64,000 nucleotides of DNA from Turritopsis dohrnii (taxonomy: Eukaryota; Cnidaria; Hydrozoa; Anthoathecata; Oceaniidae). Positions 20,717 through 33,300 of the stretch are shown piece after piece; the first letter of the stretch is position 1, and every line of letters begins with the position of its first letter. The notes under the pieces were generated by a model. The model had not been told where the DNA came from and searched no databases. It was given only the letters and a program-made list of their open reading frames with translations. The translations under genes and the position numbers were made by a program. The stretch covers positions 682,001 to 746,000 of the forward strand of contig BQMF02000142.1 in the NCBI GenBank assembly GCA_027922465.2, given 5' to 3'.

Positions 20717-22215
20717 AAAGGAGGAAAGGTAATGATGAACATTACATTTAAAGTGTTGAAGATTATAATGAGAAGGAAAAACAGACTGGGGTAAAGAATT
20801 CCAGAGGGTGGAGGAGCGAGGAATGAAACTTTGTTGGTAAAATGTTTTTGATGATTTTGGGATGCTGACAGTGTGATCATGGCAATTAGATGAATATCTT
20901 GTGTTTCGCTTGAAAGTTTTTAATGCAGGGATGAGAGAAGAGAGCTCAGTTGAACATTTTCCGTAAAAGTATTTATAAAAGAGGCAAAGCAGTGCCGAAT
21001 CCAGAAGTTTTTTGGGCATAACGTTTTCTTACTGAATGCATGGTTTAGTGTCAAACACGTGAAATTTACGAATTTCATCAAGCAAAAATAAACAATGTGC
21101 TTGACTCTCTATTTTTACTTCCTTTTCTTCTTGCCATTGTATCAATATTTCAGAACTGCGAAGGAGAGAGATAATGTTCGATATCAATTCCCTTGAGAGC
21201 TTTTATCTCTGTATATGTTCGTTAAAAAACTTTAACAGTAAACTTTAAATAACTTTAAATCAGCAAACAAACCCTTAAAAGCCCTTTAACTTAAATTTTT
21301 TGGGTGCCCATAACGGTTCAATGTTTTCAAACGCCCTCTGGATTGATTTGCCACTGCAAAGAGATGCCACAGATCTGCGATGGGAGAGTGTGTCAAGTTT
21401 ACTTGCAAGTTCATCACCAATAGCATTACAGATTCTTTCCTGGATATGATCTAAAAGATTTAGAGAATCAGAGGGTACACCACCCCAGATATGGCAACAA
21501 TACTCAATACAAGGTCGAATAGTAGATTTATAGAGGTAAAGAATGGCATTAAGACTGAGGTATGTTCTTGCACGAAGAAGGGAGCCCACCTTCATCGAGG
21601 CTGATTTAGCGATTGCCTCAATGTAGGAGCGCCAGGAGAAGTCCTGTGAAAAAGTGATGCTGAGGAGACGAAAGGAGTTGTTTTCTTCCAACTGGGTGCC
21701 ATTCATGGAAACTGACGGTAAAAAGGGATCTTCAGTATGATTTACAGATAGAAGTTTGGTTTTTGTGGAATTGAATGTGACCAGCCATTTCTCTCCCCAC
21801 TCAACTTTAGATTGCAGATCAAACTCAATTTGGCCTGCCATTTCTACCTGGCCGAACAAATCTGATTTTGGAATACAGGAATAGATGGTTGAATCATCAG
21901 CATAGAGGGCAAGCTTGGAAATAATGTCATCAGGCAGATCATTGATGAAAAGAAGAAAAAGGGTTGGCCCAAGGACAGAACTTTGCGGAACTCCTGCATT
22001 GATGGAATGTGTCGATGATGATTGCCCGTCTAAAACAACCTTAAGCATATGATTACCAAGGAAGGAACGAATGATCTCATAAAGGAGACCCTTAACTCCA
22101 TAATGCAGCAAGCTTTTTCAAAAGACCAGTATGCCATACTTTATCAAATGCCTTGGATATGTCAAGCAACAGCTCTTGCCTCCCCAGATTTATCTTATGC
22201 AGTGTAGATTCTATC
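20708..22215 (-). pseudogene. LINE reverse transcriptase, C-terminal two thirds
   Basis: On the minus strand 22111-21275 reads the palm: GVPQSSVLGPTLFLLFINDL, then LALYADDSTIY (catalytic YADD), LLSITFSQDFSW, IRPCIEYCCHIWGG and ENIEPLWAPKK. The frame 21019-20708 continues with LLDSALLCL and STLWNSLPQS, the tail seen in CR1/Jockey-like proteins. Between the two lies about 250 bases of non-coding sequence that is also present in the copy at 29672-30045. Upstream remnants extend to about 22215. It is 5' truncated and frameshifted, so inactive. Confidence 0.82.
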
Positions 22216-23297
22216 AGTTATCACTGTAAGGAGGTCACCAAGTCACCACAAACAGGCCTTGTCATGAGGGGCATGCGTAGGGAGTTGAAGGTGAAGAAAT
22301 GAATGCATAACAAAAACTATTATAGTTTTGAAATTTCATTTTTAATGGTTTTTATTTAAAAGTACCTCAAGTAAAAATCTGCACCATTTTTTTTATGATA
22401 TGCTCAGCTAGGAAACATGGTAATTGCTGTTAATGTGGACAAGACAAGTTTATCTTCAGATTAGTCATTTTCAGGCATAGAACATTACATGTTATATGCA
22501 AGAAAGAACCTGAATACAGAATACAGAAATGAACAAGGCTGCAAAACTGTAAGAAACAGACCAGATAAAAAATAAATTTCAGCACGTGATACTAATAGCA
22601 AATAGTATCATTTAATATTATCTTTCAGAGCATATAATTGATTATTATGCAAATTTACAAATAAAACAAACCAGACAATGTCAAACTAATAAATGTAGCA
22701 ACAATGTCTGTTTTCATTTCCTTTTGATGAAAAGCAGCCATATACCAGGGTGAGTTTTTGAATAAAACTTTTATTACTTGTTTAAAAAAAATCAGAAAAT
22801 CAGGTAGCGGTGCGAGAATTATTATTAACTTAATCTGAAGTTATAATTGGGCTACATGGACTAACAAACTTTGTAAATTATATATAATGACACAGTAAAC
22901 TGTTTCAAAGTATCTACGATTTTTCATTTCAAAGATAACAATCACTGAGATTGGAAAGACTATGAATCATAAGAAGATTCCAGTGTATCTTCAAAAGCTT
23001 CACCAAAAACACAGCGTTATTGTACCTTTAATATGTTTCATAAATATTTACTACACCTTATGTTTTCCCATTTTTTAAGATTGCACATTAGTGACACTTC
23101 CTTTCAGTGTTTTATCTTAAAAACTAAACTCAGTTTTTCCTATTTAAGATTACAACAGTCTTGAAAGTTCTTCAAAGACTGACGATTGAGCTGACTTCAC
23201 AAAAACTTAGTCAATAGTATCCAGATGCAAATTATCTCCGCTAGTCGCTTCTTCACGAAACAAGTGAGGAATTTTCATAGAATTTGATACAGCCTAA
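22216..23297. other. No gene recognised; holds one dispersed repeat
   Basis: The segment 22232-22335 (AACAGGCCTTGTCATGAG, GCATGCGTAGGGAGTTG, GAATGCATAACAAAA) is shared with the hAT element at 34115-34290. The rest is AT-rich and unannotated; it could include the 3' untranslated region of the small minus-strand candidate at 23298-23469. Confidence 0.45.
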
Positions 23298-23469
23298 TCA
23301 ACAAGCCATATCAGAGATTGTTACTTCTTCAACAGTTTCCTCCTCAGCATTCTCTACATGAACAAGGTCTTCTATAGGTTGACTGATAGAAGAATGAAGT
23401 GTTAGTATTACTAATTCAGAAGTTATACACACTTACAAAATACTATTCTATGACATCATCATTATGCAT
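23298..23469 (-). CDS. Candidate two-exon acidic microprotein, divergent from SMCHD1
   Basis: Minus-strand exon 23382-23298 encodes an acidic tail (EDLVHVENAEEETVEE) to a TGA, behind a strong 3' splice site with a perfect TACTAAC branch sequence and CTATCAG. An ATG exon at 23469-23444 ends in a GTATTT donor and matches in phase, giving 36 residues. The ATG lies about 100 bases from the SMCHD1 start on the other strand, so the two would share a promoter. No family recognised; an unseen upstream exon is the alternative. Confidence 0.25.
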
Positions 23470-23571
23470 TACATAATTTGATGATTTTTAAATTGAAATA
23501 TCTGCCCAAAGTCAATGTTTTGATTCTAGTAAACAACAACAAAAAAAATCGAACAAAAAATCAGATCTTGA
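23470..23571 (+). promoter_or_regulatory. Presumed SMCHD1 promoter / 5' untranslated region
   Basis: About 100 bases separate the SMCHD1 ATG from the candidate minus-strand ATG. No TATA box or other defined element is evident; the call rests on position only. Confidence 0.25.
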
Positions 23572-24319
23572 ATGGCATCACCTGGGACATCTTTTCCGTC
23601 ACATAATGAAGGTATGTCGTCCCTATCACTTAAGTTTTGTTTTGCAGTACTTTTCATAGTCCTCTAAAATTTCCTGACTTCAATATCCTGTGAATTGTTT
23701 AGATGGTGTCAATTACGCATATTTTGACCATAAAATTCTATTGTCATACGAGTCTCAGGATAAAGTAATGAGGCTAAAAAGATCATGGAGTTACAAAGAA
23801 TTTCTCAACCAAGTCCACATGCTGTTTACTAAGTTAACCAAGGTATTTTAATCCTTCATGTATGTCAAGGTCTAATAGACCATTCTGAGAATCTTAAGAG
23901 CATTAAGTGTAATTCACATTTGTTGGTGTTCAAAATTATGCTGGTGGTAAGCATTTCTGACATCGTTGAAATTATTTTTCACAACAGCATGTTGCCTTGT
24001 TCCTGATCAGGATTTGAACTTTGCTACTAATTTTATTATAAATTCATTATTCATTATCCTTGTTAATCAACGAAAAATATTAGGAAATGTTTGTTCAGTT
24101 GTGTCATGAACAGAAGTGGAATCCACTGTTAATAAAAACCTGGAAACTGCAACATGCTGGAAAAATTAAAAATGATCTCAATCAGTTATTTCTGAAGCTT
24201 ATTGAAAATATCCTATCACATTTTAGAACTTTTCATTAATCGATGCTGACTTTAAGGATGTAACTGAAGAAAGCTACAAACAATTACAAAATTCCAATTC
24301 TACAGAAACTTGGCTTCTG
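23572..24319 (+). CDS. SMCHD1: SMCHD1 exons 1-3: N-terminal ubiquitin-like region
   Basis: Residues 1-91. Exon 1 starts at the only ATG followed by a good donor (GAAG|GTATGT). Exon 2 (YFDHKILLSYESQ, FLNQVHMLFTKL) and exon 3 (NFSLIDADFKDVT, ETWLL) align in spacing with the ubiquitin-like fold before the vertebrate ATPase. Exon 1 is short and poorly conserved, so the exact start is the least certain part of the model. Confidence 0.75.
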
Positions 24320-27300
24320 GTAATTTTTATTGCTTTGATGTCAAATTTTTATCTTTGTCTCATTAAAAACTTCTCTTTAACTTCATTTAAAAGATTAAAA
24401 ATTTCCAGAATTTCTTTAGCTTTCTTCCATGGTTGAAATGTTTTAATCTTGACTTTTTGAAGAAATAAATTTTAGTTCTTCATGTATTTGTTCTCCCTGT
24501 TTCGAAGAATCACAATTTTTGTTAAGGTACGTGATAATGGAGTTAAAATGGAGAATGAAGATACATCTATTCTAGAGAAGCCACAGTACGAGCTGCTAAA
24601 ATATGATGTCCATCCTAATGCTTTAACTCAAAGTGGCAGCTACCACTTCTCTTGTAAGTTGGTAACATGTGACATGTGATAATAGTCTCAACAGATGCTT
24701 AACAACCAGATGCTACCGAGTGGTAGCTCCCTGTTCGAAAGGTCATGGGTTCAATCTCCGACTGAGTTATGTCAAGGACTAAAACAGTGTGAAGCACTCC
24801 TCTCTGCTTAGTACTCCTCTTTAAACTTAATATATTTTAATTTTTCTTCAGCATGTTATCAAGCATTTTGTGAATTCATTGACAATGCTATCCAAGCTAC
24901 TAACGATAACATTGGAGAAAGAAGTATTGAACTGCATTTATTTTTGAAGCAGGTTTGTATTTCATTTTTGATATATCTTTTTTGTAAGTATAGAATCAAT
25001 GTTATAAATTTGTGTCGGTTTTCTTTTCAGAGAATGGCTTGTGTTGTGGACAATGGTGTTGGGATGTCTTCTGAAGGCATGAAGGCTTTCCTGAGTTACT
25101 TCTTATCGCAGAAGGATCGAGGTTTAGAGAAAGATCCGACTTGCACCTATGGCTACATGGATGGAAACATTTCAAAGTTTGGAGTTGGTGCTACCCAAGC
25201 TGTAAGATAAACTTTCTCAACTTGTTGTTTTGATTGGTTGATGATTTATTTAACACCAAATTATGCATGAAAGGATCATCTTCATAAAACAATCCTCCGC
25301 CAGTGCATGGAAGGATCATCTTCATAAAATAATCCTCCACTAGTGCATGGAAGGATCATCTTCATAAAATAATCCTCCGCCAGTGCATGGAAGGATCATC
25401 TTCATAAAATAATCCTCCGCCATGCATGGAAGGATCATCTTCATAAATCTGTTGTGCATATGGTTTTAATGTACATAATTGGATTTCTGCGTAAGCAAGA
25501 AATACCTTAAAACTGGCTCTGTTCTTTTTCTTACTGTCCAAACCTAGCGGTTTTTGAAAATCTCGTGCGAATGTTTACACGAAGCCTAAGTCACGCATTT
25601 TAGTCGAAGAAACACCAAAGCAGCTTTAGTCAGTATAATTAAAGAAGATGCACATTTCCAAAACTGAAGATGAAGAATAAAATTTGTAGCAGTAATTTAT
25701 TATTATCTTATATTATATTATTATGATTCAATGGTGATTTTTTGTTTCATTTTATAAACAGAATGAAAAGGTATGTTTTGTTTTTGAGATTAATGTCTGA
25801 GATTTTTTCTAAAAAAAGATCATTGTTTGTTTCAAATGTGGGCTGTAATGCTTTTTAAGCTCTGGATGCGTACAGCTCAGCTTAAGTTCCATATCAGCTC
25901 CAACTGTCTGCCTACTCAGCATCACATTTTATATCTTTAATGTTTCACTCCAGCTATGTTAAGCTTATGTGCTTGTATAATGCTTTGAAATGCAGTATTG
26001 TTTTTTTTGTCGGTGATCAGTAGGTTATCAATGTCTCTAATTATGGACAACCTTCCTAATTTTGATATACAATTCGAAACACTTCACATCCTGTAAAAAA
26101 CATTCAACTTTCAGTTTTGTATTTTTCATGATCAAAATTTTTGTTTACTTTTTTGTTTGCAATTAGTCCATTGGTAATTAGGAAGATTGATAGCAATCTT
26201 TAGTGTTTGAAGTATGTGCATGATTTACTTACGTAATTACTTTGAAATCAGAAATGATCAATGTACACTCATTATTCTGTATACTTTATTCCAAAATAAA
26301 GTAAGTATTTTTCATTCAGATGTAAATAAGTATGTGGTCTGATGGTAAATATAGTTTAAAGTGTTTGTAGTGTCAATAAAGTTTTTGTAGCTTTTATGAA
26401 GCTCTGAGGAATATGTATAATATTCTACTGTAGTGTGATAATTCTTTTCTAACTAAAAAGTTGTAAATTAAGAAGTTTTAAGTCAAAGAGGTATGTGTTC
26501 CTATTAGGGAAAAATGTTTCAGATTTTTTTTGGTTCTTGTTTGGGTTGTAATACTTTAATACAGTTTCCTCCTCAGCTCCAACATTCTGTAGTGGTTGTC
26601 TGCTCTGCACCACTTTTGATTGATGATTTTCTAGCTAAGTGTGACATGGAAAGCGAAAAGGGACCATTTGCATATTACGCGTAATTTTATTTTTCTTACG
26701 GCGTAAGAAATTTATTTTATTAAAAATTACGCTTACGTAAGCGTAATTCTTCTTACGCTAGCGTAAGAATTTTAAAGTTTTTCTTACGGCTTACGCCTTA
26801 CGCCGTAAGAAAGAATTCTAAAAATTACGCTTACGTAAGCGTAATTTTTCTTACGGCTTACGGCGTAAGAATTACAAAAATTACGCTTACGTAAGCGTAA
26901 TTTTTTAAAAAAGTAAATTTCTTACGCCGTAAGAAAAATAAGTTCATTGTCTTTAATTTTAGAATGTAAACAAGTGGGGGACGTTAAACTTGTGAACCCC
27001 AAACACAAGGATTGAGCGCCAATGCAAAGCTCGACTCTCTCAATCTTAACTTCCTTGTCTACATGGCCGAAACAATAAGTGCAGTATATTGAAGTTTCAT
27101 GGAGTTTGAAGTTTCGTAAAGTGTGGTCAAAAGTGTCTTGCCATTGATTGACTAAAACGATCAAACGAATGTTTTTTGGTTTTTTTATTAAGGTTCGTTA
27201 AATAACTTTACAGTACACTTTAAATAAGCAAACAAACCCATAGAAAAGCCCTTTCACTTTTTCTTGGATTTGCCACTGATTACAGTAAAATGTTACACTC

Positions 27301-30300
27301 AAGCTTGAGCAATCATTTATTGTGTTACACTTTCGGAGTGTAAAGTATTACGCTTAATAACATCTTATTCCGATTACGGATTTCCACGACTTTCAGAAAA
27401 GCGTCTTCAACCTTAGATGAAAAACTGAAGGAAACAGGTATGTATTTTTATTTAAATGAAGGTGAGTATTTCAAAAGAGAACTTTTGCAACTCGTCAAGC
27501 CGACGTTAAAATGTATTCATTTCCCTTTCCTTCCATTTATCCTACACTCATCCTGTGTCCCAGACTATTATCGGAATAAAGTTACAGAAGTCAATAAAAA
27601 TCGCTAGAAACGGTGAACATACATTTTTATGAAAATAAAGAACATTTTTATGAAAACAAAGACAAAACGTTTTCCACAAGGGATCATCGAACGAACAACT
27701 TAAAATAGAATTAAAGCGGACGGTTTCTATTCGTAGTAACTTTCGAAATAACTGATTGTATGTTTATCTTTAACTGAATGAGAACCAGGTAAAAAAGTTT
27801 TTGAACATCAGTGAAAAATACGATGGTTGATTATGTTGACATGTGCGTGCAACAAAAGATTAAATTTGCATAAGATGTATCACTCTTTGTGCACTCTTTG
27901 AATATGTAAAAGTCAAATAAATATGCAATATTATAACAAAAAAAGCCTCAGCTGCCGACCATTGAAAAATAATTTGTAAACTGACTTCATAAAATTAAAA
28001 CTCGTATTATGAATAATGATCACAAGAAATAATAGTTTTATGGACTTGTGTTTCCCCCTTTATAAAGTTTTATTGCTGAAACTTTTTTTCAGGAAATGAC
28101 TGGGAAGTCTATTTATTTTCATAATCATATAAAACATATTGATCATGTTTACCTCAAAATTCTTAACGTGAGCTTTTACAGATGTAAATAAGCTTTCCAA
28201 AAAAATGTATCATACTTGATGTTAAATTTATTTTATTAAAAATTACGCTTACGTAAGCGTAATTCTTCTTACGCTAGCGTAAGAATTTTAAAGTTTTTCT
28301 TACGGCTTACGCCTTACGCCGTAAGAATTCTAAAAATTACGCTGACTAAGCGTAATTTTTTTTACGGCTTACGGATTACGCCTTACGCCTTACGCCTTAC
28401 GCTAGCGTAAGAAAAATTGCAATGGCTTGTCTTCCTTACGGCGTAATTTTAATGTGAATTAATATGGAAATTACGCCTAGTCAGCAGAATTTATTACGGC
28501 AAACAGGCGTAATTTTCTGGCAAATGGTCCCTTTTCGCTTTCCATGTCACAAGTTATACTGACAATGCCCCTATTTACGAATGATCTTCCTAATCACGAT
28601 TGTTAATGAACAATTACGTTGTGTTCAATTTTTACGTGCTGTGTGGACCCGTGTTTGCTCGTGTTATCTGTTGTGAATTTATTCCTGTTTGTATGTGGCT
28701 TGTGTGTGGGTCGAGCGTCAGTATAAACTATTATGTATTTATTATTATTTTATGTTTGTTGATTTGTTTGTTGATATGTTTTTTCTATAATCGCGTTTTG
28801 TTTTGTAATAATATAGCCTTGATCATTATCCTGGCAAATTGAAATGTTCTAACTGTGTATAAATTCAAAATACTGTACCATTAGTAACACAATACAAAAT
28901 TTTGGTAAATTTTGGTATAAATTTATAGAGCATATACTTTTAATGATCAAGATCTTTGATTACTTTTTGTATTTGCAACATTGGGAATTCTGTTTGTATA
29001 TATGTAATTAAGAAGATTAGAAGTGCATATCAAATGTTTAAAGCATATTATGTGATTTTCATACGTAATCACTGTGATATCAGAAAAGATCAATTATAAA
29101 CTTAATTGAATTTTGTATACCCAAAATAAACAATGTTCCATGTCATTCAGATGTATATATGCAATAAAGTTTTACATAGTATCAATTACACTTTTGGCAT
29201 GCCTTGTAAAGATCATTCAACCTTTTCGAATTTCTAAAAGAATTTTTATAAACTTTATAAACATATAATTTCAAATCATTTATTCATGAAAATTTTCACT
29301 GGTAGCACACCTTTGGCCAGCTGTTTGAACATATAACTTCAAAATTTCAATAACAAAACTCATTTTATTTTGTGTGTTACAATTCCCACCTGCTGTGTGC
29401 AGTCTACACTGAGCAGCAGTCAATGTTGTATTGTATTGTATTGTATTCAATCATTCAAAACCATTCAAGTTTCAAGAATGTTATTGTTAGTGTTCCATTG
29501 TCATACTTCAGCTGATTTTGCAGAAATCCTTCTGCCCGTAAGGGCATCTTGTTTATTTTATTTCCATTGGGAAAACTTCACAGGGAAATTTATTTGAGTG
29601 TCTGACGTTATGAAATCTTTGGTCAATGATATATCTGTCATGGAGAAGCGATCAATTCACCCTTTAGACCCAGTGGCAAATCCAGAGGGTTTTTGACAAC
29701 ATTGAACCGTTATGGGCACCCAAAAAATATGCCTAAAAAATTTAAGTTAAAGGGCTTTTGTTTGCTGATTTAAAGTTATTTAAAGTGTACTGTTAAAGTT
29801 ATTTAACAATATACAGAGATATAAGCTCTCAAGGGAATTGATATCGAACATTAACAGTTCGCAGTTCTGAAATATTGATACAATGACAAGAAGAAAAGGA
29901 AGTAAAAATAGAGAGTCAAGTACAATGTTTATTTTTGCTTGATGAAATTCATAAATTTCACGGGTTTGACACTAAACCATGCATTCAGTATATTTATAAG
30001 AAAACGTTATGCCCAAAAAACTTCTGGATTCGGCACTGAAACCTTTCAAGGTTTTCTGCATCTTAACACAGGAGCAGTACACTTAGTAGAAGGATTTTAA
30101 AAATTCTTTTTCGAAATTAAACCTGATGAATAGATAATTCCATGCAATTGTTAGCACATAAAAATCAAGGAAACAAAAATTTTATTTGTTGTAAAAGCTT
30201 TTTGACTTCACGTCATCTGTTGAGATTAAACGCATTTTATTCTGGATGCTATTGTATCAATATTCTTTTTAGGGCTTTTACCTTGGCAATGCAATTAAAG

Positions 30301-33300
30301 TAGTTACCAAAATGAAGACTTCACCTCTTGTGACAGAGATTGTCATTTCAAAGGTATAATTTTTTCTTGTTTAACTCCAATATAACAATAATGTACCAGA
30401 TTTTTTGGAACAGCATTTACACTGGCCAGTAGATCAACTATTTTAGAACTTTATCAAAAATTAATAGACAAAATTCATGACAGAGATATGATTTTTCACT
30501 ACAGATTTTCAGCTTAGTTATTTTCTTTTCTCGCATTTTTTTAATTTCAAAACCTTCATTTCTTATTTTCTAGTGAATCATTTTTTTTCTTTATCGTAGC
30601 AAAAGCTTCAAGAAAGGGCGAGTAATAATCTTCCAGTATTTGAAGATTACAAATGCATACGTAATCCGGGTGATGTATCTACTCTCTCGGCTGATGAAAA
30701 GTCGTGCCTAAAAGCCTTGGTAAGTCTCAAGCTATTTCAGGGAGAAAGTGAATAAAAACAGCTCACAATTTCTAATGTCCTTTATGAATTTATGCCCATA
30801 ATTGGGACGTTCCAGGGGATTTTGATAACCAATGATTGAACATTTTATAATGTTTAAACGTTCTAGACTTTCTTGTCATGTGCACAAGGTTGTAAACGTT
30901 TTCTTATACAGTTTTTTGTTTTTCAAAAAAATGTATTTTCGTTTTCATAAGAAACGTTTTTTGTTTTCAAAAAAGGCGTTTAAAGGTTTTTGCATAAAAA
31001 ACTATTAATGATTTTTAAGTTTTGTTGACGAAAAGCGTTTTCAGAGTTACTCAACCCGCTCAAAACACTTTTGCCTTCCGCTGTCCAAGAGGATTTCCTC
31101 GTTGGTCTGTAAACGGAAAGGACCTTAGAATTTAAATTAGAATCCTGGAATTAGGCTTAATCCATGACACATTATGTCAGTAATAATTGGTGACTGTAAT
31201 TCGTTATTAAAACCAGTTACATTACACTACGTATAACCAATTTACTTGAGAGAAAAACGTTGATGCTATTAAACTCAATCAAAACAAAAGAATGCACCTT
31301 GTTCTTAAATACATTTGCAGGTAACACAAATGTACTTATTACCTGGTTCCTATAATAGAATGAAGTTGATAGAATTGCTATTTTGGTAAATCCTTGGAGA
31401 AAAGTTTTATGTTTATTTTCGTAAAGATGTATTTTTACTCAGCGAAAGTCATTGAAAATGGCTAATTTTTACAGAAACAGATCTGCTGAAACCTTAAATT
31501 ATTCTTTTTAAGAGACATTTCACTTTCACTAAGTGAAGCTGCACTCTTAATCAAATTGCTTCACAACGTTTTTAGTTATCTTTATTGACTTCATTTTGAT
31601 AAAGTTTTCAGGTTCTGAGACAATTGGATGTCACATGACCTAATTATCCTAATCAACGGCAGTGCCCATATGACTCGCCAAGGTTAAATCTCCCAAAAAT
31701 TTCTTCAGAAATACGGGATTAAACAGAACGCAGGACTAAAGGCTGGTTTCCATTTCATTTGCTGTGGCGTGCGACAGAGTAAAAAATCGTTTTTGAATTT
31801 CTAACGTTTTCTTCCATTGTTTTTGGAAAGTTTTTAATGTTTTTTGAAAAGGGTTTTATCATTATTCATTTTATCATTTCAAATTTCCCCTGGAATGTCA
31901 CAATTGTAGAATTAGTGACGTATGCAAAGGTTTTTTGGGCATACTATTTCTTAAGCTTGGTTCCCACTAGAGCAAAAATGAGATAGAAATGAGATAGAAA
32001 TGAGATTTCGAAAATGAGACAGAAATGAGATAGGGTTTGAGATGAGCTATAGATCATTCACACTATATATCTCAAATTGATCTCAAAAGCTAAAAACACA
32101 AGTTAAAAACATGAGTTAAAAGAGGAAAGTATGGACGACATCAGTAGTAGTGCCATAATTTTGAGGAAGAAACTCTTAGTTATTTTATTTTTACGACGAA
32201 TGAGAAGAAAACGCTTATTAAAACAAAAAGATCGGCACGTAGACGGATTTGGGTTTGTGAAATATTTCAGTGACGAGGAAAACATGGAGAATTTCATCGT
32301 CTTGTTCCAGGAACTGAAGATTCACGACAGAGAATATTTTTTTCGGTACGTGACATTTTCTCGCACTTCACACACAACACACAAGAAAACACATAAAAAT
32401 CATCGTTAGAATTAATGCACAATGTGATTTGAAAAAGAAACACGTGGAAATGTAAAAAACGTTCGTCGGAACCTTTGAAGATGTTCTATCTCATTCGTTT
32501 GGAATCAAAAAATTTTGATTCCAAAGATGTGATAGAAATGAGATGAAAATGAGATAAAAATGAGATCAAATATTCTGAAAATGAGATAGAGCATTCTCAT
32601 TAGATTCGAAAATTATCTCATCTCATCCTATCTCATTTCTATCTCATTTCTATCTCATTTTAACTCTAGTGGGAACCAAGCTTTATGAATTTTCAATTTT
32701 CATATTCATCTGTTGACATCATTAATCTTTTAGATTAAAAATGAAACAAGTATGCCTAACTTCACAATGGTTGTTATAAAAGATCTTCATTTGCAACATA
32801 TTCAATACATGAGTAAAGACAGATGCAATGATCTAGCAGTCAATCTGGCACATGTTTATCACTATTACCTACATGGTCCTCATGGTAGCTTAAACAAACT
32901 GCAATTTAAACGAGTTCTACTGGTAAGTTACTGGATGTAAAGTAGGTTAATTTTTGAGATTAAAGATTAGGTTAAAGATTTGGTTAATGATTTAGATTTA
33001 ATCGAAACTTCAGATGATTTTTTATTAACATTTTCAATTAGGCATTTATTTAAGCAAAGCATTAATCTAAGTATGCATGCTTTTTTAGTGTATTTACTTA
33101 CTCCTTTTTATCTTATCTTGTTTTTGTGTGGCTTTCCTACATTAAGCAAACTCCAATTTTATAGGATGGTCTTCATAAAAGTATGAAGCCGCGTATCAAT
33201 GTTGACCTTTCTGTTTATCTTGGGTCTGAGTCACCATTCACTCTATCACTACATGATGTCAAGGATGATCTACAAAGTTTATACCAACAACATTCAAAAT

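Noticed and set aside
26922..27164. Minus-strand open frame of 80 codons inside the 26641-28550 element
   Set aside because: No transposase-like motif, and it overlaps the palindrome array at one end; likely chance.
29370..29597. Plus-strand open frame in SMCHD1 intron 6
   Set aside because: Contains a TTGTA micro-repeat, no domain and no compatible splice phase.
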